Positions 1 to 8,426 are shown, counted from the stretch's first letter. The stretch is DNA of 14,234 bases from Phoronis ovalis (GCA_028565635.1 JAOXYB010033484.1:1-14234); one strand, 5' to 3'. Made by a program: numbers and translations. The notes: generated from the letters alone by a model not told the origin.

Positions 1-93
1 CTTCTGCAAGAAATTATTTAAATCACAGTCCAAATCAACCACTTCGATAATTGTCCACCAATTGGCTGCTGGTTCTTGTTGAGAAAGGACATA
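1..93 (-). CDS. possible partial exon at window edge, unidentified
   Basis: On the minus strand this edge stretch is open from a TGA (complement of 94-96) to the window end. It reads with a protein-like composition, including the stretch ANWWTIIEVVDLDCDLNNF. An acceptor could be one of the CAG trinucleotides around 71-77, after a pyrimidine-rich run. The plus strand is also open here in one frame, with fewer aromatic and acidic residues, so the strand is not certain. I do not recognise the protein. It could equally be a piece of a dispersed repeat. Confidence 0.2.
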
Positions 94-394
94 TCATTTA
101 ACAATTTAACTATTTTTGTTTTCATCATACGTTTATTTTATTTTAAAAGACAACAAAATATAACTTATAATCTATATATACAAGTAGCACTATGTTTGCT
201 CTGACAGTTTCCAAATCCTATGAACTGTGGGAAGTGTCCCAGAATAATATCCAAATTAATCTTGAAAATTTGTGTGGGACAATTTACCTGATACGTATGG
301 TATGGTATACAGGTATGGTATTTTATATAAAATCTTATAGGTATACTTTTTACAATTTGTTAGAAGTACGTTTGCAATTTAATATTCAGAATTA

Positions 395-450
395 ATTCTT
401 GGGAAGGGGGTACGTGCCTTCCACGCCCGCTCGTAAATCCGCCACTGGAT
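395..450. repeat. dispersed-repeat fragment (GC-rich island ending AATCCGCCACTGG)
   Basis: A short GC-rich island in AT-rich DNA contains a run of G, GTACGTGCCTTCCACGCCCGC and then AATCCGCCACTGG. Ends of the type 'TCCGCCACTG' are, from memory, common at the margins of dispersed repeats in animal genomes. No coding content is seen. The stretch 94-600 otherwise holds only AT-rich sequence and short chance open frames; no signal-peptide exon for the downstream lysozyme was found in it. Confidence 0.3.
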
Positions 451-600
451 ATTCAGTTATTATTATATTTATGCATGATTAGTGTTACTGTCTAAATCTG
501 AATCAGGTTGGTGTGCATATCATACTGGATTTTTCCGAAAACAAACCCCCTTCCAAAAAATCGCCTCTGGGCAAATTATCGAAAGTCTTTTTGACTTTCG

Positions 601-715
601 GTGCTACTTGTCAATTACAATCAGTGCGGTGCTACTTGTTAATTACAATCAATGGTCGGTGCTACTTGTTAATTACAATCAGTGGTCGATCCTACTTGTT
701 AATTACAATCAGTGA
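601..715. repeat. tandem repeat, 4 copies of a ~30-nt unit
   Basis: Four head-to-tail copies start near 601, 629, 659 and 689. They share the core GCTACTTGTTAATTACAATC; the first copy has C for T in TTGTCAATT, and the fourth has CCTACTTG in place of GCTACTTG. The spacing is 28, 30 and 30 nt, so the last three copies are in exact register. Two open frames run through the array only because 30 is a multiple of 3. They give repetitive, low-quality peptides and are not called as genes. Confidence 0.9.
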
Positions 716-779
716 GGAAATGTTTAAAAGCATCCATATGTTTGCATTATTTCCGAAGATGCCATTGAAGTGGAATAAG

Positions 780-933
780 TTGGTGTGGAAAAAGGATTTC
801 TTACAGCATTATTAGACCATGCACTAATTACATTATGTATAATATTTTTGCCGGAGACTCAAACTTGGTGTGGAAAAAGGATTCTTACAGCACTAATTAC
901 ATTATTTATAATATTTTTGCCGGAGACTCAAAC
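780..933. repeat. imperfect direct tandem duplication (85 and 69 nt)
   Basis: The segment from TTGGTGTGGAAAAAGGATT to GCCGGAGACTCAAAC occurs twice in a row, at 780-864 and 865-933. The second copy lacks one T and a block of about 15 nt (ATTATTAGACCATGC in copy 1). That block lies between two GCA trinucleotides, as expected for a deletion between short direct repeats. The surrounding sequence to 1050 is AT-rich with no gene seen. Confidence 0.9.
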
Positions 934-1055
934 TTTTACTTTGTGTTTTAGTCACAATAGTACATGCAATGATGGACCATTACGACTTGTATGATGTAAT
1001 AGCAAAACTGTTATTTAAAATAACGCATTTTTATTTAAAACATATACTTTCTTAG

Positions 1056-1277
1056 ATAGTCCTAGGATATATAAAAACTCTTAAAAGTTTCATAGATCGT
1101 AGGGTAGTCATTTTCATAGATCGTAGGGTAGTCATTTTCCGAAAGATCATCCCTTTCCAAAAGCTCGACAGGAGCGATCTGTCAGTGCCAAAAATGCCAA
1201 TCAAAAGCAATTTTGAAAAAGTCCATATTCCAGAAGGTCGTCCCGGACTTGTTGTCTCTGTTAGAAACATTACATAG
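1056..1277 (+). CDS. unidentified open frame, possible exon or pseudo-exon
   Basis: A plus-strand frame of 73 codons is open from a possible acceptor (TATACTTTCTTAG at 1043-1055) to a TAG at 1275-1277. It has no convincing ATG start. The second half has a protein-like composition, for example KMPIKSNFEKVHIPEGRPG followed by LVVSVRNIT. The first half contains the same 8 residues twice (FIDRRVVI), from an exact in-frame 24-nt duplication. I do not recognise a family. It is not a signal-peptide exon, so it is unlikely to be exon 1 of the adjacent lysozyme. An overlapping 72-codon minus-strand frame looks less protein-like. It may be a remnant of a gene or of a transposable element. Confidence 0.25.
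   Translation: MVLGYIKTLKSFIDRRVVIFIDRRVVIFRKIIPFQKLDRSDLSVPKMPIKSNFEKVHIPEGRPGLVVSVRNIT
1091..1138. repeat. exact 24-nt tandem duplication
   Basis: Positions 1091-1114 and 1115-1138 are identical, reading CATAGATCGTAGGG and onward to CATTTT. The unit is eight codons, so the duplication keeps the surrounding open frame intact. Perfect identity implies a recent event. Confidence 0.95.
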
Positions 1278-1351
1278 CATGTACATTAGCAATCTGCCAG
1301 GTATATCGGATATGCACAACTTTCTTGATTAGCTAGTATTACTATTTCTAG

Positions 1352-1407
1352 GCGCGGAAACCACACGAGGTGTTGTTGACAGCAAATGTCTCCGATGCAT
1401 CTGTCAG
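1352..1407 (+). CDS. lysozyme exon with CLRCIC motif
   Basis: The acceptor is ACTATTTCTAG (AG at 1350-1351) and the donor is CAG|GTAAGA. The exon starts with two bases completing a codon begun in the unseen exon 1. It encodes 18 further residues, beginning AETTRGVVDSKC and ending CLRCICQ. This is the N-terminus of the mature enzyme, and its first three cysteines match the family pattern C-x2-C-x-C. Confidence 0.9.
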
Positions 1408-2588
1408 GTAAGAGCTGGTAGCTACATGTAAGAAAAAGACGCAGTGATGCAGAAACTGTGTTGTATGTTGAAAAACACATTAAGATGTTATACTGTCGCT
1501 GAACAACTTTTCTCTTGAATTTTATCTATAATTTGCATGAATTGCATTAATTGTCTAATGTTATAGGTTGAAGGTTGTGACAGGAATCACGGTTGTAACT
1601 GGGATCTTGGCTCTTTATCATGTGGTCCATATCAAATAAAGAAACCGTACTACACTGACTGTTACTCACCTGGATCAGGTAACGACATATTACTATCGTT
1701 TACAACAAAGTGCAACCCTGTGGTATATTGTTGTTTTTAGTTGTGACATCGAATTTGTAATGAACGCGCGCACACACACGCACGCACGCACACACACATA
1801 TACGCACATTAAATAATTATGCAGCAAAAGTATTACCGCATTAGCATTAACCTCAGCGTAAATCTTTGAAAATTTAATGTGCATCACCTTTCATATCATC
1901 AAACAGCGTTCGCTTTCAAAAATATGAATGTTCCGCTGTGGTCTAAGTTAATGCAGTAATACCTTTGCTGCATAACTAAATGTCCTCATTATGAAATGCG
2001 ACGTCACAAAAGAAGTACCATTATATCACCAGGTCGCACTTCGTTGGAAACGGTAGTAAAGACTACGGCACATCCAGCAATAAAGGATTAATAACTGTAC
2101 AGTGATACTACTCGTGCTTGATGTTAACGCACTATAGCTTTTCCGGGATTTTACCACATCCATATAACCCCTATATTGCAATTACTAGATTGCTTAAATG
2201 CATATAGCTGAATATTACACCAAATGGCAACTTCAAACGTTCGGAGTTCCCCGTCGGTCCCACACCGCGCTTGTATCACACTTCGGGATCCTACCTACAC
2301 ATGTATTCTGTGCATATTATACCTTCTATTTCATTTGAGTTCTATAGAGTAATATACGTTTATACTTCGTTCATTGTAGATTGGAAGAGCTGCACCACCA
2401 AAAAAGGATGTTATGAAACATGTATTCATGCTTATATGCAAAGATATGGTACATTTTGCACTGGAGGACGCACACCGACATGTAAAGACTACACCAAAAT
2501 ACATAATGGTGGACCATACGGTTGCCACCAAAACTATGGAAAGGTACAGAACTACTGGAACAAAGTGAAGGCGTGCTATTGCAGTTAA
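1352..2588 (+). CDS. i-type (invertebrate, destabilase) lysozyme, 3' exons; first exon missing
   Basis: A secreted glycoside hydrolase that cleaves the beta-1,4 bond between N-acetylmuramic acid and N-acetylglucosamine of peptidoglycan. Some family members also have isopeptidase (destabilase) activity. Three exons are visible: 1352-1407, 1567-1678 and 2380-2588, joined in phases 1, 0 and 1. They encode about 124 residues, close to a full mature i-type enzyme. Seen in order: KCLRCICQVEGC, CNWDLGSLSCGPYQIK, TDC, DWKSC, CTGGRTPTC, IHNGGPYGC, NYWNKV. By comparison with the Tapes (clam) lysozyme, the Glu of QVEGC and the Asp of NWDLGS are the two catalytic acids, so the enzyme should be active. 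Fifteen cysteines are visible, versus an even set in typical members. The signal-peptide exon, which must end with one leftover base, is not found upstream and may lie left of the window. A poly(A) signal follows 60 nt after the stop. Confidence 0.93.
1567..1678 (+). CDS. lysozyme catalytic exon
   Basis: The acceptor is TGTTATAG and the donor is ATCAG|GTAACG; the exon has 37 codons plus one base. It carries both catalytic acids (Glu in VEGC, Asp in NWDLGS), the LSCGPYQIK substrate-site motif and TDC. The YY of KPYYTDC replaces the more usual YW. Confidence 0.92.
1765..1799. repeat. CA/CG microsatellite
   Basis: An alternating purine-pyrimidine tract of CG, CA and CGCA dinucleotides about 35 nt long lies inside the last lysozyme intron. 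Such tracts can adopt Z-DNA and are length-unstable. Confidence 0.9.
1805..1985. repeat. small foldback (inverted repeat) element in lysozyme intron
   Basis: The left arm near 1807-1857 (TTATGCAGCAAAAGTATTAC and onward) pairs with the right arm near 1933-1983 (GTAATACCTTTGCTGCATAA and the bases before it). A few mismatches occur and one GCA triplet is extra in the left arm. A loop of about 75 nt separates the arms. A nested pair, GCACATTAAA at 1804 and TTTAATGTGC at 1873, also exists. Size and structure fit a MITE-like hairpin. No coding content is seen. Confidence 0.8.
2380..2588 (+). CDS. lysozyme terminal exon
   Basis: The acceptor is TTCATTGTAG. The first two bases complete an Asp codon, giving DWKSC, and a TAA lies at 2586-2588. 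The 68 residues contain CTGGRTPTC, KDYTKIHNGGPYGC and NYWNKV, and end ACYCS. The 105-codon frame that opens at 2271 starts inside the intron and should not be taken as the start. Confidence 0.93.
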
Positions 2589-2647
2589 AAGCAAGCGAGA
2601 TCACGAGAATTGTACTGACGTATGTCTGCCGACTAATGCTTATTCTG

Positions 2648-2653
2648 AATAAA
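2648..2653 (+). terminator. poly(A) signal AATAAA of the lysozyme gene
   Basis: A canonical AATAAA lies 60 nt after the lysozyme stop codon and is followed by a T/GT-rich stretch (TTATTATTGTGTAATTTTTTTG). This is where the transcript is expected to be cleaved. Confidence 0.75.
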
Positions 2654-2659
2654 ATTAAT

Positions 2660-2995
2660 TAAATTATTATTGTGTAATTTTTTTGCATATTAGTTTTTAG
2701 AGAAAGGCACGGGGAAAGCAGCCTGGGATGGCAACAGATGCAGATGCAGATATAATAAAATTACAACAATGCACGAAATTTCATTGGTTAGCTTTTATAC
2801 TGTAGAATACACAAATCAGTTATTTTGTAACAAAGGATAAGCGTAACAAGAACAAACAAAAAGTAGATAAACAAATCACATGAGGTCATCACATAATCAT
2901 TAAAAAGCACTGGCAGATGCAACGGCAGGAACTGTCAAGTTGTATACCAGGATACTAAGAAATATTTGCTTCACTAATGCGCAGTCCCACTGTCA
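2660..2995. other. intergenic, no gene seen
   Basis: AT-rich sequence downstream of the lysozyme poly(A) signal. Only a short GATGCA iteration (around 2736-2750) stands out. No splice-bounded coding segment was recognised on either strand. Confidence 0.6.
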
Positions 2996-3039
2996 TTATG
3001 TTACTCGAGTATCATAAAATGTAAACAGGTCTGCAAAAC

Positions 3040-3200
3040 GTTCCAGAGGAATCTCTTGGGAATATTTTGGGGTAGGGTGTGCCACCAAGGGTAATGGACT
3101 ATATATCATAAATGTAGACATTTGGTCCCGAAATATACCAAAAATTCCAAAACGAACTCCGAAATGTACCCAAAATTTGCAAAAAATATCCCAAAACACA
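3040..3200. repeat. degenerate CCAAAA/TCCAAAA short-period repeat
   Basis: A run of loosely repeated words such as CCCGAAATATACC, AAAAATTCCAAAACG, CCGAAATGTACCCAAAA and TATCCCAAAACAC recurs at about 15-20 nt. The minus-strand open frame through it (FGVRFGIFGIFRD) is a low-complexity product of these words, not a gene. The neighbouring 3220-3504 frame begins with TTG, not ATG, and is not supported as coding. Confidence 0.5.
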
Positions 3201-3504
3201 TACCAGCAGTTAAAAAAACTTGAAATTGAGTTTTGGCAACCCGAATTTTGGATACCTAATTTTCACTGAAATGACCTACTTTTGCGACCAGTCTCTTTCA
3301 TCTTCTAACCTACAAAACATAAAATATGGTAAAGCCGCTGCACTTTTAATTGCTCACTGTGATTGTTCTAAAAGGCACATATTTGACTCTGAAGGGGGGG
3401 GGTGTGAATGTCGAGACCCGTCAGTCGAGATACGAAATAACGTGAACGATTTTGAATTGAATTTTAACATGATTATTAATAGCACAATGACAAACAAAAT
3501 TTAA

Positions 3505-4360
3505 TTAAAAATAACCCGTTTTATTTGTCGAGCTAATTTCGAATAATTCTTGTAATAATTTGTGAAATATTAGCATGCTCTTTATAGCCTTAATTTTGTA
3601 TTCTAAAAAACACTCCTTAAAATTTGTTGGTTTAAATTAAAATGAAGACTTATTTGTATACATAATATATTGATGATGAAAACTTTTGCATTGAGACATT
3701 CTAAAACGATGTCTAATTATATAAATCTCGACCTTTTGACTTAGAAGCTCAAATTTTTAATTTTCAACTACGAAAAGTTTCGATGAAATAGGTCATACTA
3801 CAGGGTAGTTACTATTGCGTTGCGCTTTTTAAAGTTACTGTAACAAAAATACCATGGAATTTTATTTTCACAAAACATATGTTTTTTTAAATGTTTATAT
3901 TTACAGTTATAATTTTAAACATATAAAAAGAACAATAAAAATTTAAAAACATGTAAAACAACAAATTTGGCCTAACTCTTAAAACTGATTTTATAATATC
4001 TAATTTTTTTCACTTTGACAAAAACACTAATTGAAATTGATTATACTTAAAACTTTATGTTATTAAAACTGCTTGATGGAAAATTTGGTATTACGATATA
4101 TTAGTTGTTTGTTTTTTTTAATGTAAATCGAGTACCGATAACACTGCGGCCTTTAGTATAACTTTGCAGTCATTTTAATATTAAGTTAAGGCGGATGATT
4201 AATTGCTACACTTTAAAAAAAAAATCGTTAATAAACTATACAAAATCTGGCGACATTATTCTGTTTCCCAGATAAAATATATCAGTTTATCCGTGTAATT
4301 CAATATGCCCACTTGTTTGCAATTTAGCTAGCTGTGGCTTTTGCTTTCTTGCAGTCGTGC
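3505..4360. other. very AT-rich intergenic stretch, no gene seen
   Basis: Long A and T runs, stop codons in all frames and no recognisable exon. It ends at the promoter of the next gene. Confidence 0.6.
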
Positions 4361-4364
4361 TCGA

Positions 4365-4370
4365 TATAAA
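4365..4370 (+). promoter_or_regulatory. TATA box candidate for the small secreted-protein gene
   Basis: TATAAA within TCGATATAAAATTT lies 125 nt upstream of the ATG at 4495. A start site about 30 nt downstream would give a 5' untranslated leader of roughly 100 nt. The surrounding DNA is AT-rich, so chance occurrence is possible. Confidence 0.4.
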
Positions 4371-4494
4371 ATTTATGTATTTCTAATTAATAATAGGTTT
4401 ATCGATCGATTGAGAGTCAACTATTCAGATCGAGGTAAAGTAAAAAACTGACTAGAATTAACATTTTATTTCAAAAGTTGCAACAGAAACCAAG

Positions 4495-4558
4495 ATGAGC
4501 TCAGCAGCTTACATTATAGTTCTCGCTGGACTGGCAATGATGTCCTATGGTAAAGCAG
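4495..4558 (+). CDS. signal-peptide exon
   Basis: Twenty-one codons plus one base. The hydrophobic core is about 12 residues and ends GKA, matching the A-x-A-like small-residue rule at the cleavage site. The protein is therefore expected to enter the secretory pathway. Confidence 0.75.
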
Positions 4559-5508
4559 GTGTGTACTTATTTTATATTTTGATGTTTAATTATTGACGAA
4601 AAATCCCTATTCAGATGCATATGAATCAACAAATTCGATTATATGAAATTAAGTTTGTTAAGCTCGCCACACCATATAATTTTTAGGATATCAAATCTTT
4701 TGAATAGCGCAAACATATAAGAGTATGAGATAGTGTTTTGGATATATGGACTACATGTATTAAATTAAAACGATTTCTGTAAAAAAGAAATTAAAAATTG
4801 ACTTTCCAAAAGTATAAATTTTCCTCAAAATGACCTATAGGGTATATTTTATTATATTCCCTTTTTAAATGATTTTGGTAGTAAATATTAGACTTAAGAA
4901 AATAAGACTTGTGGTAAATCTATTAGATAAAATTCTGGATAAAATTCTCGGGGATTCGACTCAAATCAATGGCTGGTACATATGTTTGTGAACGAATATA
5001 TGCGTAAAAAGGGTGATTTTTAAAAGCAAAGCATGTTAGCGCCCGTTACGCAATAAGGGTTTCATTTTTTCGATAAAATATACAAACAGATACCTTTACA
5101 CAGATCACCATTTACCACATAAAAAAAAATTTACCACTCACCAGCTGTTTTCAAAGTTCATTCAGTAAGTAGTGCTAGTATAATCACGGGTTTTTATCTG
5201 TATGCCGTATTAATTTTACCCAGTTTTCTACACGGTCACCAATTGTTTATTTTCATATATTTAGCAGAATATGTCACATATTATATGTGATCAAGTGATC
5301 AACCTTCAGTCTTCATGCTTTATAAACTTTGAATTTTCTGATTGCGACTGTATATATACATTGTTGGACTATACTCAATTTCTTACAATTACAGAACCCA
5401 GTTGGGACGGTTTAAGAGACACCTATCGCAAATTCAGTCCTTTGCCGCGCACTGTAAAAGAAGCAATAGCCGATGGATGGACTTCAGACATCAATAAGAA
5501 ATGTGACT
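4495..5508 (+). CDS. small secreted protein, first two exons, family uncertain
   Basis: Exon 1 (4495-4558) encodes 21 residues: Met, a short polar start, a hydrophobic core (AYIIVLAGLAMM) and SYGKA, a good signal-peptidase site. The ATG has A at -3 (ACCAAGATG). The donor is GCAG|GTGTGT and the acceptor is TCTTACAATTACAG. Exon 2 (5395-5508) completes a Glu codon and encodes EPSWDGLRDTYRKF, then LPRTVKEAIADGW and NKKCD, ending at the strong donor ACT|GTAAGT. Both junctions are phase 1. The pattern PSW-x-GL ... LPRT-x2-EA-x3-GW ... C resembles small secreted proteins of unknown function that I recall from cnidarians and molluscs, but I cannot verify this. The rest of the protein is not resolved; reading through the donor gives 29 more codons and a TAG, which is less likely. 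Confidence 0.7.
5395..5508 (+). CDS. second exon of the small secreted protein
   Basis: Bounded by a good acceptor and a near-perfect donor. It encodes 38 residues with one Cys near the end. It begins right after the predicted signal cleavage site, so it forms the N-terminus of the mature protein. Confidence 0.7.
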
Positions 5509-5699
5509 GTAAGTTTATCAGATGGAACACGGTGTATGTCCTGTGTTATATTGTAATACCTTCATTGCGCACACATACATTCCTAAAAAGTGGTTTTTAG
5601 TTTTTCAACTCTTCTGCAATACAAATTATTTATTACCAAGATTTATTATAATGAAACAGTACCAGCATTTTGAAGTGTAATTAAGTGTGAATAAATTGG

Positions 5700-6090
5700 G
5701 TAGAATAATATTCTCCGCCTTAAACTATTTACTTGCCACCACCAGTTAACCTCATTTTCTGCTTATTTTGGAAAATTATTTTATATTTTATACCAATACC
5801 TTTTGAAATGAAACAAAACTATTTAAACTAGTAACTTTATCCTTTACCCGATTCACTTTTTAATAATCCTTTAAATGCGATTTTAATTTCTACAAATTAC
5901 AATTGTAATAGCAAACTATCTAAACTATTAACTTGTCATCATGCATCTATTAACTTCACTTCTTGATTTCTGTAACTAACCTTTTAATTGCTATTAGCAA
6001 TTGACTTTGGCATCACTAACCAACTTGATTCACTGCCTAATCACCTTAATTTAACTGCTATATAACTATTAACTTGTCATAATTAAGTAA
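5700..6090 (+). repeat. G-poor degenerate repeat with AAACTATTAACTTG motif
   Basis: The words TAAACTATTTACTTGCC (5721), AAACTAGTAACTTT (5825), TAAACTATTAACTTGTCAT (5921) and TAACTATTAACTTGTCAT (6062) recur at about 100-140 nt. Similar pieces (TTAACTTCACTT, CTAACCAACTTGATTC) lie between them. The plus strand is strikingly poor in G throughout. This looks like an old minisatellite-like array in the intron after exon 2. Confidence 0.5.
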
Positions 6091-6130
6091 CCATATATTG
6101 CCATAAATCTTTATTTGCAAAATGTATAAC

Positions 6131-7030
6131 TGAGATTATTGTGTCTTTTTTTACTAATTACACTTAAAAGTATTTCAACAATTACATGGTCCTCATTTAG
6201 TAAACTTGGTTCACTGCATGCTGGATTACCATACGGTAATTTGTTGCGCGTGTGCCGCTACTCTTGTTATATGGTTAACCATGCCATCAATGGGGCGGAG
6301 TATAGTGGTACTCTACCATGATAGACGGTGCTAATTGTTCAGACTTTGATGCTGAGTTGTGTTTTTAGATGTATAAGGTATATATGTATATGTATACTTC
6401 CCAAAATTGTAGTTGACTAAAACTATTTTTTTTATAAAAAGTACTAAAACTGCAACTGAATGAATGTTTAATGAAAATAAAATTTGCTTCGATTTCAAAA
6501 GAAAGAAATATCTATATAAATTTCTGGATGTTTGCGTTTTATTGCAGAACTCCGATCTTACGAAAGAATCAATCTACATCATGTCTTTTGTTAGAAACAT
6601 TAACTGTGACTACATGAATCCGTGTTAAACTCATCATAGCTGCACTTAAGTTTGACTATGGATTGCAAAATCTACGAGAGACCCTAACAAATTTCAGTAA
6701 ACTGTATGGGTGATGGTCTCGTGACCTATAGTGACGTCATACGGCGTGTCATCATAAAAGTAGCAACTTTATTTTAGAGCACATGTTACAACCTTTTATA
6801 TAAGCAGTCATTTACTACATGCATTTTAGGGACAACGCAAATATGGGAAAACTTGAATGTTACCTCCGCTCATGTTTTGAGACCTTTGGCTCCGTAACTC
6901 AAAATTGGCCAAGGTATCCAGATGTCAAACAACCCTAGAAATGTGAGTTAGGACAAAAGGTATTCAAAAAATGTTAATTTGTCTTTCTATACGCTTGGTC
7001 CTTGTTGGGCTCGGCCGAGAGACTAATGTT
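6131..7030. other. intron or intergenic stretch, no exon confirmed
   Basis: Apart from a small GC-richer patch at 6220-6330 and a small inverted repeat (TTTTGAG/CTCAAAA around 6875-6903), nothing is recognised. A 35-nt segment at 6199-6233, bounded by TTTAG and GTAATT, has the right phase to be a micro-exon after 5508, but this could easily be chance. Confidence 0.4.
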
Positions 7031-7033
7031 CCG

Positions 7034-7530
7034 CCCCGGGAGGTTCACTTGAAAAAAAGTCGGGTACCCATGCTCGTCCGTAGGATGCAAAATAAGCCCC
7101 TAAACGGGAAGTGGAGGATCAAAATACCACCCCTAACCGGGGGATTTTGCTGAAAAAGGTACCCCTAAACGGGAAGTTTTCTCTGAAAAATTAACAACCA
7201 AAAAAAAAACGGTTCCCAAAAAAATCGACAACCAAAAAAAAAGTCAAAACAAAAAAATACACTAGATTTAAAAAAAAATGCAAAATTGTCTCCAAAAGGT
7301 ATGCTCCCACTGAAAAAAGGACCCCTAAACGGGAGGTGTAGGTGAAAAATCAACCCCTAAACGGGAAGTTTACATTTGCCAAAAACATACCCCTAAATGT
7401 GGTTTTCCGCCAAAATCGACATCTAAACGGGGTTCCCGGGAACACCGTCGAACGGCGAAAAAGGTTCCTTTTACCCCCGTTTTTCAGACAAGCATGCGTA
7501 CCGGACTTTTTTTTAAGTGAGCCCCCCGGG
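7034..7530. mobile_element. foldback/MITE-like element with ~46-nt terminal inverted repeats
   Basis: The left end at 7034-7080 (CCCCGGGAGGTTCACTT, A-run, GTCGGGTACCCATGCTCGTC) is the imperfect reverse complement of the right end at 7485-7530 (GACAAGCATGCGTACCGG, T-run, AAGTGAGCCCCCCGGG). The outer tips are CCCGGG palindromes. There is no transposase frame; the interior is made of A-rich spacers and repeated CCCCTAAACGGG units. It therefore looks like a non-autonomous element. No clear target-site duplication was identified. Confidence 0.7.
7097..7435 (+). repeat. CCCCTAAACGGGAAG irregular tandem repeat
   Basis: Copies or near copies lie at 7097, 7130 (CCCCTAACCGGG), 7162, 7322, 7354, 7390 (CCCCTAAATG) and 7421 (ATCTAAACGGGG). 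They are separated by A-rich spacers, often containing GAAAAA, and all have the same orientation. Each core is a CCC...GGG half-palindrome. Open frames crossing this area on either strand are repeat artefacts. Confidence 0.8.
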
Positions 7531-7533
7531 ATT

Positions 7534-8426
7534 GAAAGCCTTTGGCTGGTTGTTTTTACGGATTTGGTCGGCAGTTGTTCCGCTTATCATGAAGGAATAC
7601 CAAGTTCCTTATTTGAGTAACATAGAGAACATAGTTCAAAATGTTTTTGATAAATTTATAGCACGGAAATTGGTTCAGAAAATAAGAAAAGAATATAAAT
7701 TCCTTATTTCAGAGGTTTAAGACAGCGTGATGAATATTGTCAAAAATGGTCGCCATTTTGTTTTTATGTATTACCCTGATTACAAGCTACGGGGTCTAAC
7801 GTTCGAATTAATCACTGGTCTCAAGTAAATTCCGGGCTAATAGCGTCAGCTATCTTATCTACAGTAATTGCTCATTGTGAGCACCCCAACAGCTTTTAAA
7901 AGAAGTCAGGGGACGAGCAGATTTACGGAAATGGGTTGTTTGATCTCTCGCGTAAGCTTCCACTTTCGCATGCTTTTTAAAAAAAAATATATTTTGAGGT
8001 TCAGCTGATTATTGGTTTAATTGTTGTCATTGTTACCTAGTAAGTAGAAGAATTTTGCCTTCAGACAAGTCTCAACAGTATTAACATATTTTTCATATGC
8101 TTCGTAATTCATATATTCAATAGTTAATAAAAAGGTCTATAAAACGTAATATAACTTCTGCATGTTCTTGCATGTTCGAACCTGTAACTTTTCGTAAAGA
8201 AAACTTCTAAAGTCTTACGCTTGGTTATGGATAACGGCCTAGCTAGATTTATGAATACACAAATTAAATAAACAAATTTCTCCAGATGACATTTTGTGAT
8301 AGTTTGCAAAATTACTGCATTTTTTTCAAAGCTAAATTAGCAAAACGTCTGTCAAAAAATTAGTTAAAATAAAAGTGAGCAGGAAAATGGGCACTAGTAT
8401 TTGCTGGTTTTTTTTACACGCAAAAT
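7534..8426. other. no supported gene
   Basis: A plus-strand frame at 7589-7720 begins MKEYQVPYLSNIEN and ends at a TAA. It looks faintly protein-like but has no start context, splice support or recognised family. The rest is AT-rich. Confidence 0.5.

Noticed and set aside
192-395. 67-codon open frame
   Set aside because: AT-rich composition, no motif, no splice or promoter context; it is not a signal-peptide exon for the lysozyme.
482-994. Three overlapping plus-strand frames across the repeat cluster
   Set aside because: They are translations of the 30-nt tandem array and the 85/69-nt duplication and give repetitive peptides in more than one frame.
1052-1270. 72-codon minus-strand frame
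   Set aside because: It mirrors the plus-strand open frame; the plus strand has the more protein-like composition.
2331-2604. Two minus-strand frames opposite the last lysozyme exon
   Set aside because: Antisense shadows of a clearly coding exon.
3220-3504. 94-codon plus-strand frame
   Set aside because: Starts with TTG in a eukaryotic context, contains a G-run low-complexity stretch, and matches no family; possibly repeat-derived.
6541-6627. Possible third exon after TTTTATTGCAG
   Set aside because: In the phase required after 5508 it begins with a stop (T+AA); other phases end in stops without a donor.
7589-7720. Short frame MKEYQVPYLSNIEN...
   Set aside because: No start context, no splice partner, no recognised family.
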